Part shown: piece after piece, positions 32,145 through 41,386 of the stretch
Position numbering within the stretch: the stretch's first letter is position 1
Layout: each line of letters begins with the position of its first letter
Assembly (NCBI GenBank): GCA_039566865.1
Contig: CM076962.1
Location: 8,984,743 to 9,048,742, forward strand
Direction: 5' to 3'
DNA length: 64,000 bases
Source of the DNA: Aurelia coerulea
Lineage: Eukaryota; Cnidaria; Scyphozoa; Semaeostomeae; Ulmaridae
Program-made: the position numbers and the translations under genes
Notes under the pieces: model-generated
Told to the model about the DNA's origin: nothing
The model's database searches: none
What the model saw: the letters and a program-made list of their open reading frames with translations, nothing else

Positions 32145-32937
32145 CAGTGGCGTAACGCAGTTTAGGCCACTTTGGTTGAAGAACTAAGGGCCCCCGACCA
32201 AAAGGGGCCCCAAAATGTTTTTTTGCATTGTGTTTTTGGCCACACTGTGCTAAAAGGCTTCATAAGGCCATCCAAAAACCCTTACTAACCAGTGTGCCTA
32301 ACACAACACTAGACTCATTCGTTTCGTTATGAATTGTCTCAACACTTTAATTCTGAAACATTATCAATTGTGAGCGAGAGCACCTAATAACATACTTTTT
32401 ACTTAGATTCTGTTCATAAACTATTGTGTTTATTCACATGGATAGCTTTTATGTACAGATGGAGAACACATGGCCTGCTCTAAATTGACTGCACCCATCG
32501 TGATAAAATTATCCGCAGAAACTTTAAACGTAGTTTTGAAGCCAAATAACCTGCTATGGAGGATATTTTTTGGTAACAGTTTTGTGTGTTCAAAGTAATC
32601 TTCATCAAACATTACGACAGTACCGTCCGAGCCTTTGAATATTGCCTTATTTCTTTACAAGCATTTTTCAGATATCATATAATTCCATACCGATAAATAA
32701 CAGTTTGTTATGTAAACTCCTTTTTGAAACACAATTCATATAGATGTGCTAAATTTGCTGTTGGTTTTTCCTTACATAGCTTGCATTTTTCGAGGTTCTA
32801 AAGGGAATGGTTTCAAACAATTTCAAACTGCCTCGAACCCCCTCCCCCCGTAGAGCCCACTTCGCTTCGCAGTCCCAACCTAAGGGCCCCATCTTACTAA
32901 ATTCCTACTGGCCCCGGGTGTCTCCGTTACGCCACTG
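32145..32937. mobile_element. Non-autonomous hAT-like element, 0.79 kb
   Basis: It begins CAGTGGCGTAACG and ends CGTTACGCCACTG, with the 8-base duplication ATAGAGAT on both sides (32137-32144 and 32938-32945). The CAGTGGCGTA terminus and 8-base duplication are standard for hAT elements. The ends carry GGGCCCC-rich blocks. No transposase is seen. Confidence 0.9.
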
Positions 32938-33068
32938 ATAGAGATGCAATTGCATGGAATATCTAAAAATGTTGGACACCTGAGGTTCACGAAGATTTTC
33001 AAATATGAATTTATTTGGGGTCCTTCTATAAGAAACCTTTCTAAAATCAGGCTGAGAAGTTTCTTATA

Positions 33069-33952
33069 CCGGGTGCGCCAAAATCAACTATGCACGTTTG
33101 GCAGGCCACGATAAATCGTACACAAGACCGATTTTGAAGATTTATGACTTGATCTTTAGCAGAAAGCCTGAATTAGATTCCAGGATTTTTTGCAAATTTT
33201 TCTGTTTTCAGTTTTTGAGCTAAAAGCGAGTTTCTTAAAATTTTCGTTTTCGAAAACACTGAAAACAATCAAAAAACGTCGATCAAGCTTTCTAAAGGAT
33301 CGACATGAATGGACAAAGAGAAAACTTGTTCGTGGTGATGTGGGATTTAGAAATCGACTAATTGTAAGCTGCTGTACGAGAGTTCGTACTGTCTTGGGAG
33401 AAATGTAATGATATTTTCAAGAATATAAAGAAATGTCTTTTCTTTTGTAATTTCATTGAATTTATGCTTTACTGCAGGCTGTGTTCCTGTATCAAGGGGG
33501 TTAAAAGACAAGCGAGGAAGCGTCATGGGGCCAGCAAGCATGGAGTCTTGTTGAATTTTTGATTTTGTGACGGCTTTTGGGGCGGCATTTCATTGCAACT
33601 ACTACAGAATTTCGCAACAGGCCAATCTTTGAAAGAACACTCGTGCAGAAGTTTACAATGATCAATTTCCAAATCCCCAAATCACGCTGAAAACGCTTTC
33701 TCTTTGTCCATTCATGATGAGTCTTTAGAAAATTTGATCAACGTTTTTTGATCGTTTTCAGTGTTTTCGAAAACGAAAATTTTAAGAAACTCGCCTGTAG
33801 CTCTAAAAATTGAAAATGGAAAAATTTGCAAAAAATCTTAGAATCTAATTCAGGCTTTCTGCTAAAGATCAAGTCATATATCTTCAAAATCGGTCCAGTG
33901 TACGATTTATTGTGGCCTGCCAAAAGTGCATAGTTTATTTTGGCGCACCCGG
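33069..33952. mobile_element. Palindromic mariner-like MITE, 0.88 kb
   Basis: Arms of about 250 bases: CCGGGTGCGCCAAAATCAAC at the left pairs with GTTTATTTTGGCGCACCCGG-type sequence at the right, and TA lies on both sides. The centre (33330-33690) is unique. It is non-coding; the short frame at 33190-33408 is shadowed by its complement in the other arm. Confidence 0.85.
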
Positions 33953-34028
33953 TATGAGGGCACCATTTCTCAAAATAATCAGCCTGAGGTTTCTTATAAA
34001 GTGGTTTCTATTTTGCGGGTTCTTACTG

Positions 34029-35280
34029 TATTTGAGAAACTTATCTTTGACCAGTTGTACCAGTACATGAATGTGAATGGATTTCTGACACCAGACCAGT
34101 CTGGTTTCAGAGCTCTACATTCAACTACAACTTGCTTGCTGAAATGCACAGATGATTGGTATAACGGCATGGATAAGGGTCTTTTGACTGGCATGATCTT
34201 TATTGATCTCAAAAAAGCTCTTGACATGGTTGATCATAAAACTCGCGCACTATGGTGTCCTACGTAGGGAGCTATCTTGGTTCAAATCCTATCTCGCTAA
34301 CAGAAAGCAGTATTGTCGAGTAAATGGTGTAGACTCTAATATGGGGAGCATCGAGGTGGGAGTCCCACAGGGCTCTTGTCTCGGTCCACTCCTATTTCTA
34401 GTGTACATAAATGACCTTCCATGCGTTATAAAGAACTCTAAAGTGTCTATGTATGCTGATGATACAAGTACTTATCATTTTTCGAAAGACATTACTCAAT
34501 TGAACGAGGCTATCAATGAAGATCTACGGAAACTTGATACGTGGCTAAAGGGGAACAAACTATCCCTCAACGTAACTAAGACCCATTCTATGCTATTTAC
34601 CACCAAACATAAGAAGAAGCATCTAGAGATTTCAAATCAAACTTTCCAACCTTCCATTCGCGAGACTATAGTCGAAGTTGCAAGTAATACTAAGTACTTA
34701 GGTGTTCAAATCGACGAAAATCTCACATGGAAGGAGCAAATAAAAACAGTCACTGCGAAAGCTTCCCGAGCTATCGGCATCTTGAAATACGCCAAAAAGT
34801 ATCTTCCTGCTGGAGTTGTGAAGACTGTCTATAGCAGCATCGTGGAGCCTCATTTCCAATACTGTTGTTCTGTTTGGGGTTGCTGCAATTCCACGGACAT
34901 CTTACAATTGCAGAAACTTCAAAACAGAGCAGCCCGTGTTGTGACCAATAGTCAGTTCGATGCTCCAAGTAAACCCTTGATACAAAGTTTAGGTTGGCAC
35001 ACGATCAAGGAGCTGATAGATAGATAGACAGAAGAAACTAATGGTTTTTAAATGCATCAACGACCTTGCTCCTACCTATCTTAAAATCTTTTCACCAAAA
35101 AAGCTGATTGCACCGAACGTAGCCTACGAAATACAAACACTGACTTAAGGCTGCCTTTGAAAAGTGCCGCTAATGGACAAAAATGCTTTTCATTCAGGGG
35201 TGCAAAAAGCTGGAACAGCCTTTCAACTGAGGTTAAACAGGCATCTTCGGTCAATGCCTTCAAGAGCCATATTTAGCGTA
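34029..35280 (+). pseudogene. LINE B reverse transcriptase core and C-terminus
   Basis: The frame starts FEKLIFDQLYQYMNVNGFLT, then QSGFRALHSTTTCLL and FIDLKKALDMVDH (first Asp). A one-base shift near 34235 moves it to the frame with VGVPQGSCLGPLLFLVYIND and SMYADDTSTYHF (intact YADD), then LGVQIDENLTWKEQ, HFQYCCSVWGCCN and AARVVTNSQFD. A stop near 35025 follows ELIDR, and the C-terminal block LRLPLKSAANGQKCF, then FRGAKSWNSL runs to about 35275. L2-like family by these blocks. Frameshift and stop make it inactive. Confidence 0.85.
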
Positions 35281-35518
35281 GACTGCTGTGTAGATAATAT
35301 ATTTTAGATACCCTGTAAATTGATTTTAACACTGATAATTATTTCTAACATTGTTTTTAATAGATTAATTAGACTTTAACATATTGTAAATAGGGTTTCT
35401 CTTTCCTTTGTATTATATTATCATTGTATTGTATCGTAGATGGAGGGCCCCTTGAAAATCAGCACTTGCTGAAGGGCTACCCTCCCTAAATATATGAAAT
35501 CAAATCAAATCAAATCAA

Positions 35519-37087
35519 ACATGACTGAAAGTAAGGCTTTCGAGATAACTTTTCGAGTACCTTCACGAAAATAAAAGTGGACATTTAACTAATAAAGATA
35601 CAGAGCTGGTTTTACCACGAATCGATTCGAGAGGCCCCACTCCACATTTGTTTTTCCTTTGGTTAAACTCTCATCTGGGATCGGCGTTACATCGAATTTC
35701 ATTCCTTCGAAAATTGGCCTGTGTTCAAGAAACCTTCAGGAACGCTAAAAATATGATATAGCTTTCAAAATTTCACATGCTACGTGAATTATGTCCCAGA
35801 ATAACATGAAAATATTTACTTGTTTAATTTTCGAAAATCCTTGACGAATTAAAGCTATTTGCTGCCAAGAAAGCTGATGGGCCTACTTTCACCCGCAGCA
35901 GAATCCCAGTAATCGGCATTAAATCACTCCTTTTCGCATTGATAACCAGCGGATACATTAACGAATAACTTAACCACAGTTCCAATTTCTTTCCTCCAAT
36001 TTATCATCGATAATTTCGATAAATGAGATAAGACTTTACAGCCTCAGCAGCAAACTGTCCAACTACCGTCGATTCAAAGTTTTCTTGTTGCAAACACCTT
36101 GGAAGTCTTGCAAAACTTGCATAAAACAAAAGGTTTTGCAAGACTCAGGTCTCCCATATGACACAGCAAAATGTCACCTTTGAGAATAGATTGCACACTC
36201 CTGAAGGCATTCCATCGCAGCAGAGTAAAGAGAAAATAATACATTTCTCAAAGATTCCAAATTTCTTTGTCACATCGGAATTTGTGTAAAGAAATTTCCA
36301 CTGCAAGCTATTCTCAAAGGTGTACAATCTATTATCAAAGGTATCAATTTGCTGTGTCATATGGGAGACCCGAGTCTTGCACAACCTTTTGTTTTATGCA
36401 AGCTTTCCATGTGTTTGCAACAAGAAGACTTTGAATCGACGGCAGTTGCACGGTTTTCTGCAGAGGCTGTAAAGTCTTATCGCATTTTATCAAAATCATC
36501 GATGATAAATTGGTGGAAAGAAATTAGATGTGTGGTTAAGTTATTCGTTCATGTATCCGCTGGTTATTATTGCGAAAAGGAGTGATTTAATGCCGATTAC
36601 TGCGATTCTGCTGCGGGTGAAAGTAGGCCCATCAGCTTTCTTGGCAGCAAATAGCATTAATTCGTCAAGGATTTTCAAAAATTTAACAAGCAAATAATTT
36701 CATGTTATTCCGGGACATAATTCACGTAACATGTGAAGTTCTGAAAGCTATATCTTATTTGTAGCATTCCTGAAGAATTCTTGAATATAGGCCAACTTTT
36801 GAAGGAATTAAATTCGATGTAACGCCGATCCCTGATAAGATTTTAACCAAATGCAGAAAAACAAATGTGGAGTGGGGCCTCTCGAATCGATTCGTGGTAA
36901 AACCAGCTCTGTATCTTTATTAGTCGAATACCCATTTTTATTTTTGTGAAGGTACTCGAAAAGATATATCGAAAGCCTTATTTTCAGTCATGTGATCGGA
37001 ATACGGCGATATCATTGGCTTATAAGCGTGAAATTGGAAGATTTGCGGGTTTCTCTGTGCCCTTTTGAAAGATTTGACTCGTATGCT
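35519..37087. repeat. Large palindrome of element X
   Basis: Bases 35519-36195 pair with about 36320-36998. Matching words include ATACAGAGCTGGTTTTACC and its inverse, and GGTCTCCCATATGACACAGC and its inverse near the centre. The arms differ by scattered substitutions, which lets them be cloned and aligned. The last 98 bases (36990-37087) pair with 28738-28835 beyond the LINE. No coding frame is supported. Confidence 0.8.
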
Positions 37088-37111
37088 GCAACAAGATATA
37101 CGTGGGTAGTA
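37088..37111 (+). pseudogene. Penelope-like GIY-YIG, first residues (piece 4)
   Basis: Twenty-four bases between element X and the TA-target transposon encode the end of CNK and IYVGS, the start of the GIY-YIG endonuclease (usually Y-V-G-x-T or Y-I-G). The next codons, TKTKFRQRFNVYKS, are at 43044 onward. Confidence 0.8.
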
Positions 37112-37822
37112 TGGTAAGACGGGGTAAAGTGAACTACGGGGTAAAGTGAACTACTCAGAACATTCGCACTTCTCTCTAAAAGTAAACATGCACTGATAAA
37201 TCTTGATTTATGCCCAATGCTCTGTTATATGTGCGCACAGAAAATGAAAGCATTTTCGCAAAATAGTTTTTTTTTTTTTTTTTATATAATCAATTAAAAT
37301 ATAACAAACTCAACAAGTACATCTACTGTGCCTATCATGGCGGGAATAGACACTAGGTCATCGGAGTTCCCACCATGAAAGGCACTTACAATTCAAAAAT
37401 TACAACATACTAAAAGAAAGGACAACAAACTAAAAAAAAAGTTAATGTCTGTCTCACATTTGATGTCAGGCAATGACATCAAACATTTTATAATTTTTTG
37501 GGAGAAAATAGATGCAATGCAATGAACAGAGGGCCCCACGCGCGGACAAACAGCCGCCGCCCCTCGCCACATGTGCCACCCCCACCGGGATAACACATGA
37601 AACTAAAGGGCAGCAGCCGCCCCCCCCCCACACAGCAGGACCCCATCCACTCACCACCCTGCACCCGCACCCTAAGATAAAAATTTACAGTTGTCTATCG
37701 CCTAACATCAAATGAGAGACAGAATTTTCTACAAAAACTACCAAAATCATTCAAAAGGATATTTGGGGGGGGGATGCTGCTGCTTTGTTTACGCTTCAAT
37801 CGAATCTCTTCGTTGCCTTGAT

Positions 37823-38700
37823 TTAAGTAATTGTTGCTTCCATAATCATCCTATTTGTAATTAGGGTTAGGTCTGCATTTCCAAATAAGATTAAATGGCA
37901 TAAGGATTGTGTGTCCAATCCTACTATATCTAACCCAGGAATATCCGATAAGCTGCCAAGAAGATCTCTTCGTGCTGCTTCGAAAAAATGGCAGTGCAGG
38001 AGGAAATGTTCACTATCTTCATCAGCAGTACCACACCGGCAGACAGGATTGAGACAGTCAAAGTTGTGTTTGAATCTATGCTCATTTAGTCCACTAAACT
38101 TTAGTCGCAATTTTGACAAGTGCCTAATCCCAACAATATCATTTATACCGTAAATTGAATTCTTATTGGGTCTTGTCATCGCAAGTAATTTGCGCTTAAA
38201 CTCAGAAATTGACTTTGAATTTTTTGTTTCATCATCAAGCAAATTCCACTCAAAAGGAGCATTTTGAAAATAGGTGTTCGAGTATCGCGCAGTTCTTCCA
38301 ACATTTTGGTGATACATTCTCATATTTCGAAAATTGTAGCTTACGTTTCGCTCAGGGGGAATTTCAGCAAACAAATAATCTGGGGAATGGGATTTCGTCA
38401 AATTGTAGAAATGACACAGTCGTCTATACCATCTCCTGAGATACAAGTCCTCCCAGCCAAGTTCCCTGTAAAGACGTTCCCTGCTTGTTCCTCTCCATGC
38501 ACCAGCTACCGCTAGGGCAGCACAATACTGAGTTTGTTCAAGTCTCTGTTTAAACTTTGGACGCATTTGAGGATCGTATTTATGATAAATGATATCTCCA
38601 TAATCAAGATGTGGTCTAACATAAAGCTTATATATTTGATCTAAAATATCTCTCGAAACATACTTGGAAAGGTATCTTATCATCCCGATGCCGCGCCTCG
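37823..38700 (-). pseudogene. 2A LINE: RT thumb and C-terminal CCHC-like region
   Basis: This continues the RT frame after a one-base loss in a G-run near 38717. IRYLSKYVSRDILDQIYKLY, RPHLDYGDIIYH and LYRELGWEDLYLRRWYRRL lead to a C-terminal Cys/His block CLNPVCRCGTADEDSEHFLL and then HC. The C-x3-C-x-C...H-x3-4-H-C pattern is common at the C-terminus of Jockey/CR1-group LINEs. The frame is open for 286 codons and ends at 37823. Confidence 0.85.
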
Positions 38701-40858
38701 CTTTTTGTATTGCCCTCTAATGTGACTTTGAAAGTCTAGCTTGGAATCAAGGATCATACCAAGATGCTTGTGCTCACTCTTTCTTGCTACGTCATCATTA
38801 CCAAAAGACAAAGGGGGATGGATTGGTTTGACCCTCTTGGCAGAGAAAATGACTTCTTCCGTTTTCTCAGTATTAAATTTCATTTTCCATTGCCACGCCC
38901 ATAGTCTTACCCTCTCCAAATCTCTATCCAGTTCTTCTGCAGTTTTGAGCTCATCATAGACAGCTGTAAAAAGCGATGTGTCATCAGCAAAGAGCTTAAT
39001 ATCGCATCTAACATTCTCAACAAGGTCATTAATGTATACAAGGAAAAGAAGTGGTCCCAAAACTGATCCTTGGGGTACTCCTGCCGATATGTCTGCCCAT
39101 TCAGAATTTTTACCATTCAGCAAGACCCGTTGTTTACAATTTGAAAGGAAATTTCGAATTAAATTGAGGAGCTTCCCAGATATACCGTTACACTCAAGTT
39201 TATACAGTAATCCTTCGTGCCATACCTTGTCAAAAGCCTTAGAAAAATCTAAGAAAACAGCACGTGTTTCCCTGCTAGGTGTCTCTTCAAAACCAGTATA
39301 AATTTTATGAGATATGGACAGCAACTGATTTATTGTTGAGTCACCAGGACGAAAACCCGACTGATGGGCAGTCAGGAGACTGTTAGCACAAAAGTGATCG
39401 TACATCGAATCAAACAATAATTTTTCAAACAATTTTCCAAAGACAGGAAGTAAAGAAATTGGGCGATAGTTGTTTTTACATTGTCTGCTACCCTTCTTAT
39501 GAACAGGGATAATGTTTGCCTTTTTTCCAAATTGAGGGATACTGACCGGTTTCAAGACATTTCTCAAAAAAAAAAAAAAAAGGGGTTCAACAATTGTGGA
39601 GTCACATATTTTTATCATAGCAATGGAAATATTATCACAGCCATGTGCCTTTGAGGAATCAAGTGCTCGTATCAATTTGACCACTTTTTGCCTGTTAATC
39701 TCTACATTTTCAAGAATGGAGTCGCACCTAGGCCGAAAATTTGGGAGAGTGCTTCCTGTTGGTATAGCACAGCACTGTTCGATGAAAAAGGTATTCAGTA
39801 AAGTAGCTTTGGTTTGTACATTTGTGATGAACAGTCCATTTTCTAATAACGGAGGAATATTGATGGTTTTCTTCTTGTTGATAAGCCTATTCAAGGTGGA
39901 CCAATAACTCTTTATACCCTCATTTGGATCAGAGAGCTTCCTTCCAAGTCTTTTGAAATATTCTTCCTTACCGTTCAAAATCATTTTAGATGTTTCGTTT
40001 CGAACGCGTTTTACATTATTCCAATCCTGGTCCCTTCTTCCTCGCTGGCAAAAATTCCTATAAACCTTCTGCTTGCGCTTGATGGCTGTTTTTATTCGAG
40101 GAGTAATCCAGGGTGGGTCCTTGTCACAACACTTAATGACCTTGTTGGGAATATAAGAAGTCAGTGTGGCGTAAATGGACGCTGTAAAAACCGCAGTCAT
40201 TTCCTCTGAACCAAGGTTATCAAACCGGGTATGCCAATCTATAGCCTGAAGGTCATGATGAATATTTTGCATGTTTGCCTTAGAGTAATCCCAGATTGTT
40301 CTTTTGTATGGTGGTGGGGACGGTATAGAAATGTTTATTTTGCCATACACTATTTGATGTTGACAGTGCTCATCTAAGGAAGGGTGAACTCCATAATCAG
40401 AAAATAAATTTGACTGATCAGTTATGATTAGATCAATGCAAGACATACTATCGTCTCGAATGTTCGTAGGCTCTTCAATTAACTGATTTAAATTAGTAAC
40501 CTCGATCAGTTCTTCCAACGCTGTCCCCTCTGGTTGCTGGACATCGCCTGCCCACCATTGTGAAGATCTACAATTAAAATCCCCTGTGAGAATCAAAGAA
40601 TGCGGGTTTTCAGCTTTGATTTTTTCCACCATCCTCTGTAGTTTGTCGATGAAATTTTCAAATTGCACACTATTCTGACTAGGACTTCGATATAGGGTGA
40701 CAAAGAACACTGTTTTACGTGAAATGATGACTTCGGTAACGATCAACTCTTGCAATTCTTCGAGATCATTTCTACGTTTTATGGGTAGGCCTTCGCGAAA
40801 ATATACACAAGCTCCCCCAACTTTGGAGTTACTTGGATGGTCACTTCTAAATATATCT
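38680..40858 (-). pseudogene. 2A LINE: endonuclease C-part and reverse transcriptase
   Basis: An open frame of about 725 codons (first Met at 40755). The endonuclease part shows LTGDFNCRSSQWW, MSCIDLIITDQSN and HPSLDEHCQHQ, the conserved Asp/Asn and Asp-His positions. The linker has DPPWITPRIKTAIKRKQ. The RT has KAHGCDNISIAMIK, NNYRPISLLPVFGKLFEK, FRPGDSTINQLL, AVFLDFSKAFDKVWHE, SAGVPQGSVLGPLLFLVYIN and an intact FADDTS. Catalytic residues all look normal. The frame is separated from the N-terminal part by one frameshift near 40870 and from the C-terminal part by one near 38717. Confidence 0.9.
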
Positions 40859-41142
40859 CTACTGAAACCCTATGAAGATTTCATCATTGCTAATGGATCT
40901 ATCTAACATGGATTCAGAAATAGCTATGACATCAAAGTGGTGTATAGAGTTGTAAGCTTCTATTAGAGAGGTCTTTATACCACCCCTAGCACAAATACTA
41001 TTCAAATTCCAATGGCAAAATTTAAGGCAATTTGCAGTTGCCGGGCCTGGATTTGTTTCAATATCACCAGCAAGCAGCATAATCAGCTTCGTAGGAAAAT
41101 CTTCTCCAGCACTAAAAAGACCCAAATATCTGCTAATCAAAA

Positions 41143-41186
41143 ATGCATATACCACATGCTGTAGGAAAATTATGTATCGTTTTCTG
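41143..41186. repeat. 44-base exact direct repeat, copy 1
   Basis: The sequence from ATGCATATACCACATGC to TATCGTTTTCTG is identical to 41343-41386, exactly 200 bases away, inside the 2A LINE N-terminal frame. Because 200 is not a multiple of 3, the two copies are read in different frames (HNFPTACGICI versus RYIIFLQHVVYAF). Confidence 0.9.
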
Positions 41187-41342
41187 ATCTTAGGGCAAGT
41201 CATTAGAGTAGTGCCATTAAATTTTATAAAATCTCTTGAAAACAAAATTAGAAAATAAATTGTGGTGATGACATAGGTAGTAAGTAAGGCAAAATTCGAC
41301 CTTTGACATTTGAGATTAACCAGTTTCTGTTGCCAATGGACG

Positions 41343-41386
41343 ATGCATATACCACATGCTGTAGGAAAATTATGTATCGTTTTCTG
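41343..41386. repeat. 44-base exact direct repeat, copy 2
   Basis: Partner of 41143-41186. The perfect identity against an otherwise unique 200-base unit suggests a recent local duplication in the LINE lineage. Confidence 0.9.

Larger units (their letters stand above)
31886..34028. mobile_element. TA-target transposon S (0.47 kb when emptied)
   Basis: Terminal repeats CAGTAAGAACCCGC (left) and GCGGGTTCTTACTG (right) are flanked by TA on both sides. Removing S restores the LINE B frame as VISKLFEKLIF. S itself holds two further elements, a hAT-like one at 32145-32937 and a mariner-like MITE at 33069-33952. The remaining sequence is non-coding and carries the GTTTCTTA phrases also seen in W. 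Confidence 0.85.
28836..35518 (+). mobile_element. LINE B (+), 2.4 kb, cut by three insertions
   Basis: A 5'-truncated LINE lies in the left arm of X. Pieces 28836-29270, 30322-30560, 31648-31885 and 34029-35518 join in frame: WQTINQLL then NKQSKSTNID, then EDIQKAIA then KIKLKKSFGNDNV, then VISKL then FEKLIFDQLYQYM. It ends in a pentanucleotide tail, four copies of AAATC at 35497-35518, typical of CR1/L2-type 3' ends. Target duplication is short (ACAT). The insertions are LINE C (29271-30321), Mutator-like U1 (30561-31637) and TA-target element S (31886-34028). Confidence 0.85.
28738..37087. mobile_element. Mutator-like foldback element X (1.67 kb when emptied)
   Basis: It starts AGCATACGAGTCAAAT and ends with the inverse ATTTGACTCGTATGCT. 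A 9-base target duplication GCAACAAGA lies at 28729-28737 and 37088-37096. The first 98 bases pair with the last 98. The left arm is then interrupted by a LINE (28836-35518) and resumes at 35519, where about 680 further bases pair with the right arm up to a centre near 36200-36310. Without the LINE the element is about 1.67 kb, nearly all inverted repeat. A 9-base duplication and long inverted repeats fit Mutator-like elements (inferred class). No transposase was seen. Confidence 0.8.

Noticed and set aside
33190..33408. 72-codon frame with KTIKKRRSSFLKDRHEW
   Set aside because: It is within one arm of a palindromic MITE and is mirrored in the other arm; no protein support.
37393..37715. Several short open frames in GC-rich DNA
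   Set aside because: They lie in the 3' UTR of the 2A LINE and overlap in several frames with no family likeness.
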